A stretch of 64,000 nt of DNA from Incurvaria masculella (Eukaryota > Arthropoda > Insecta > Lepidoptera > Incurvariidae): contig OX335660.1 of the NCBI GenBank assembly GCA_946894095.1, positions 873,001 through 937,000 of the forward strand, in the 5' to 3' direction. This document shows positions 63,317-64,000 of this stretch, in pieces. The translations under genes and the position numbers were made by a program. The notes under the pieces are model-generated. The model was not told the DNA's origin and ran no database searches. It saw only the letters and a program-made list of their open reading frames with translations. The stretch's first letter is position 1, and every line of letters starts with the position of its first letter.

Positions 63317-64000
63317 AATGCCGGTCGCCGCCACTTGAGAAGCAGCAAGTAGTTCACTTTAAGAGGGTTCACAATTCCCGCTAGAAATGTAGATTATTAA
63401 TCACTTGTCACAGATACTCGTTGCCTGATATTAGATACCAAATATCAAGTAAATTGTAAATTTAAAATTATTAGTGAACAACGTTTGCTTGGGGAGCGTA
63501 ATTTTCTGATGCTTTCGGGCCTACCTTAGACATCTCGCCACCACTTAGAACAACCGAGTAGTTCGCTCAAGCGTCTTTGGTCACACAAAGCGAGTACTCG
63601 TTGCCACTTAGGACAAGCAAGTACATAGTTTGCTCATGCGTCGTCAGTTACATGTAGTGACTACTCACTGCAGATTAGAAGATGCAAGTAGGTTAATCGA
63701 GCGTCACCAGTCACACGAACCAGCAACTCGCTGCCACTTGAAATGCAGCAAGTATGTTCGCTCAAGGAATTGTCGCAAGAAGCGACTACAAACTGCCTCG
63801 TGTATCGCACGAGAACATTCGCCGTCTCTGAGTAGCAACAACAAGCAAATACATGAGTTGGCTCTAGTGATTGAGTTCAAGCTTTAGTCACACGAGAATA
63901 GTCGCCGTCTCTTGAGTAGGAACAATTAGTAAATACATAAATTGACTCTATCTTCAGTCACACAAAGCGACTACAAGCTGTCTCTTCACTAGAGGTAAGT

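Larger units (their letters stand above)
62538..64000 (+). repeat. Degenerate minisatellite, about 64-bp unit
   Basis: Units approximate GTCACACGAAGCGACTACTC, then GCCGCCACTTGCGAAGCAGC, then AAGTAGTTCACTCAAGCGTC, then a short GTTG-like link. Clear units start at 62608, 62672, 62735 (split), 63574, 63644, 63711, 63888 and 63957. Divergence increases to the right. Interrupted by a 5S-headed SINE (62739-63124), a foldback (63180-63316) and about 170 bp of unrelated AT-rich sequence (63360-63530). The unit is not a multiple of three, so coding is unlikely. The array continues beyond the window. Confidence 0.75.

Noticed and set aside
63985..64000. Splice donor (AG|GTAAGT) at the window end as proof of an exon
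   Set aside because: The consensus is good, but the preceding sequence is minisatellite with no open frame joined to a known exon.

Overview
The window is animal nuclear DNA, almost certainly from a moth or butterfly. It is AT-rich and intron-bearing. It is packed with short interspersed elements, including the lepidopteran-type repeat that carries the GTGCGAGTCGGACTCGCAC palindrome and a (GACG)n tract, and with TTAA-flanked and foldback MITEs. Relics of several non-LTR retrotransposons are also present. I saw no bacterial-style operons, rRNA genes or CRISPR arrays. Family labels used below: K = the palindrome/(GACG)n repeat; S = a SINE body found with tRNA-like or 5S-rRNA-like heads; A, B, C = TTAA-flanked MITEs; F, H, I, L, M, N, W = foldback MITEs; D = a LINE 3' end; G = a second tRNA-headed SINE; J = an unclassified repeat.

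Host genes. One well supported gene lies at 36941-40236 (+), with probable 3' UTR continuing to about 43.7 kb. Two coding exons join cleanly into an 831-residue type I membrane protein. It has a signal peptide, LRRNT, six LRRs, LRRCT, one Ig domain, one transmembrane helix and a long proline-rich tail ending in a class I PDZ ligand (kekkon/LRRC24-like architecture). A second gene probably starts near 54.2 kb (+): a promoter with a perfect CRE, a 17-codon first coding exon and a 43-nt second exon are visible, and the rest lies beyond the window.

Layout. 1-1.0 kb: uninterrupted reverse-strand LINE endonuclease frame running off the left edge. 1-36 kb: intergenic or large-intron DNA filled with K, S, A, B, C, H, W, D and J repeats, LINE relics (14.5, 18.3, 24.8, 30.0, 33.1 kb), a complete hammerhead ribozyme motif (14.9 kb, minus) and a degraded relative (31.2 kb, plus). 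36.9-43.7 kb: the LRR-Ig gene, which is almost repeat-free. 43.7-52.3 kb: repeat cluster with six K copies and a TTAA foldback element inserted in a 5S-headed SINE. 54.2-55.2 kb: start of the second gene. 55464-62239: perfect-looking tandem duplication of 3388 bp, inside that gene's second intron if the gene model is right. 62.5-64 kb: degenerate minisatellite of about 64 bp, split by a 5S-headed SINE and a foldback element.

The most interesting structural biology is in the mobile DNA. One SINE body is driven by tRNA-Glu-like, second tRNA-like and 5S-rRNA-like heads. A hammerhead ribozyme core retains all the invariant bases I checked. Precise nested insertions give a relative chronology.
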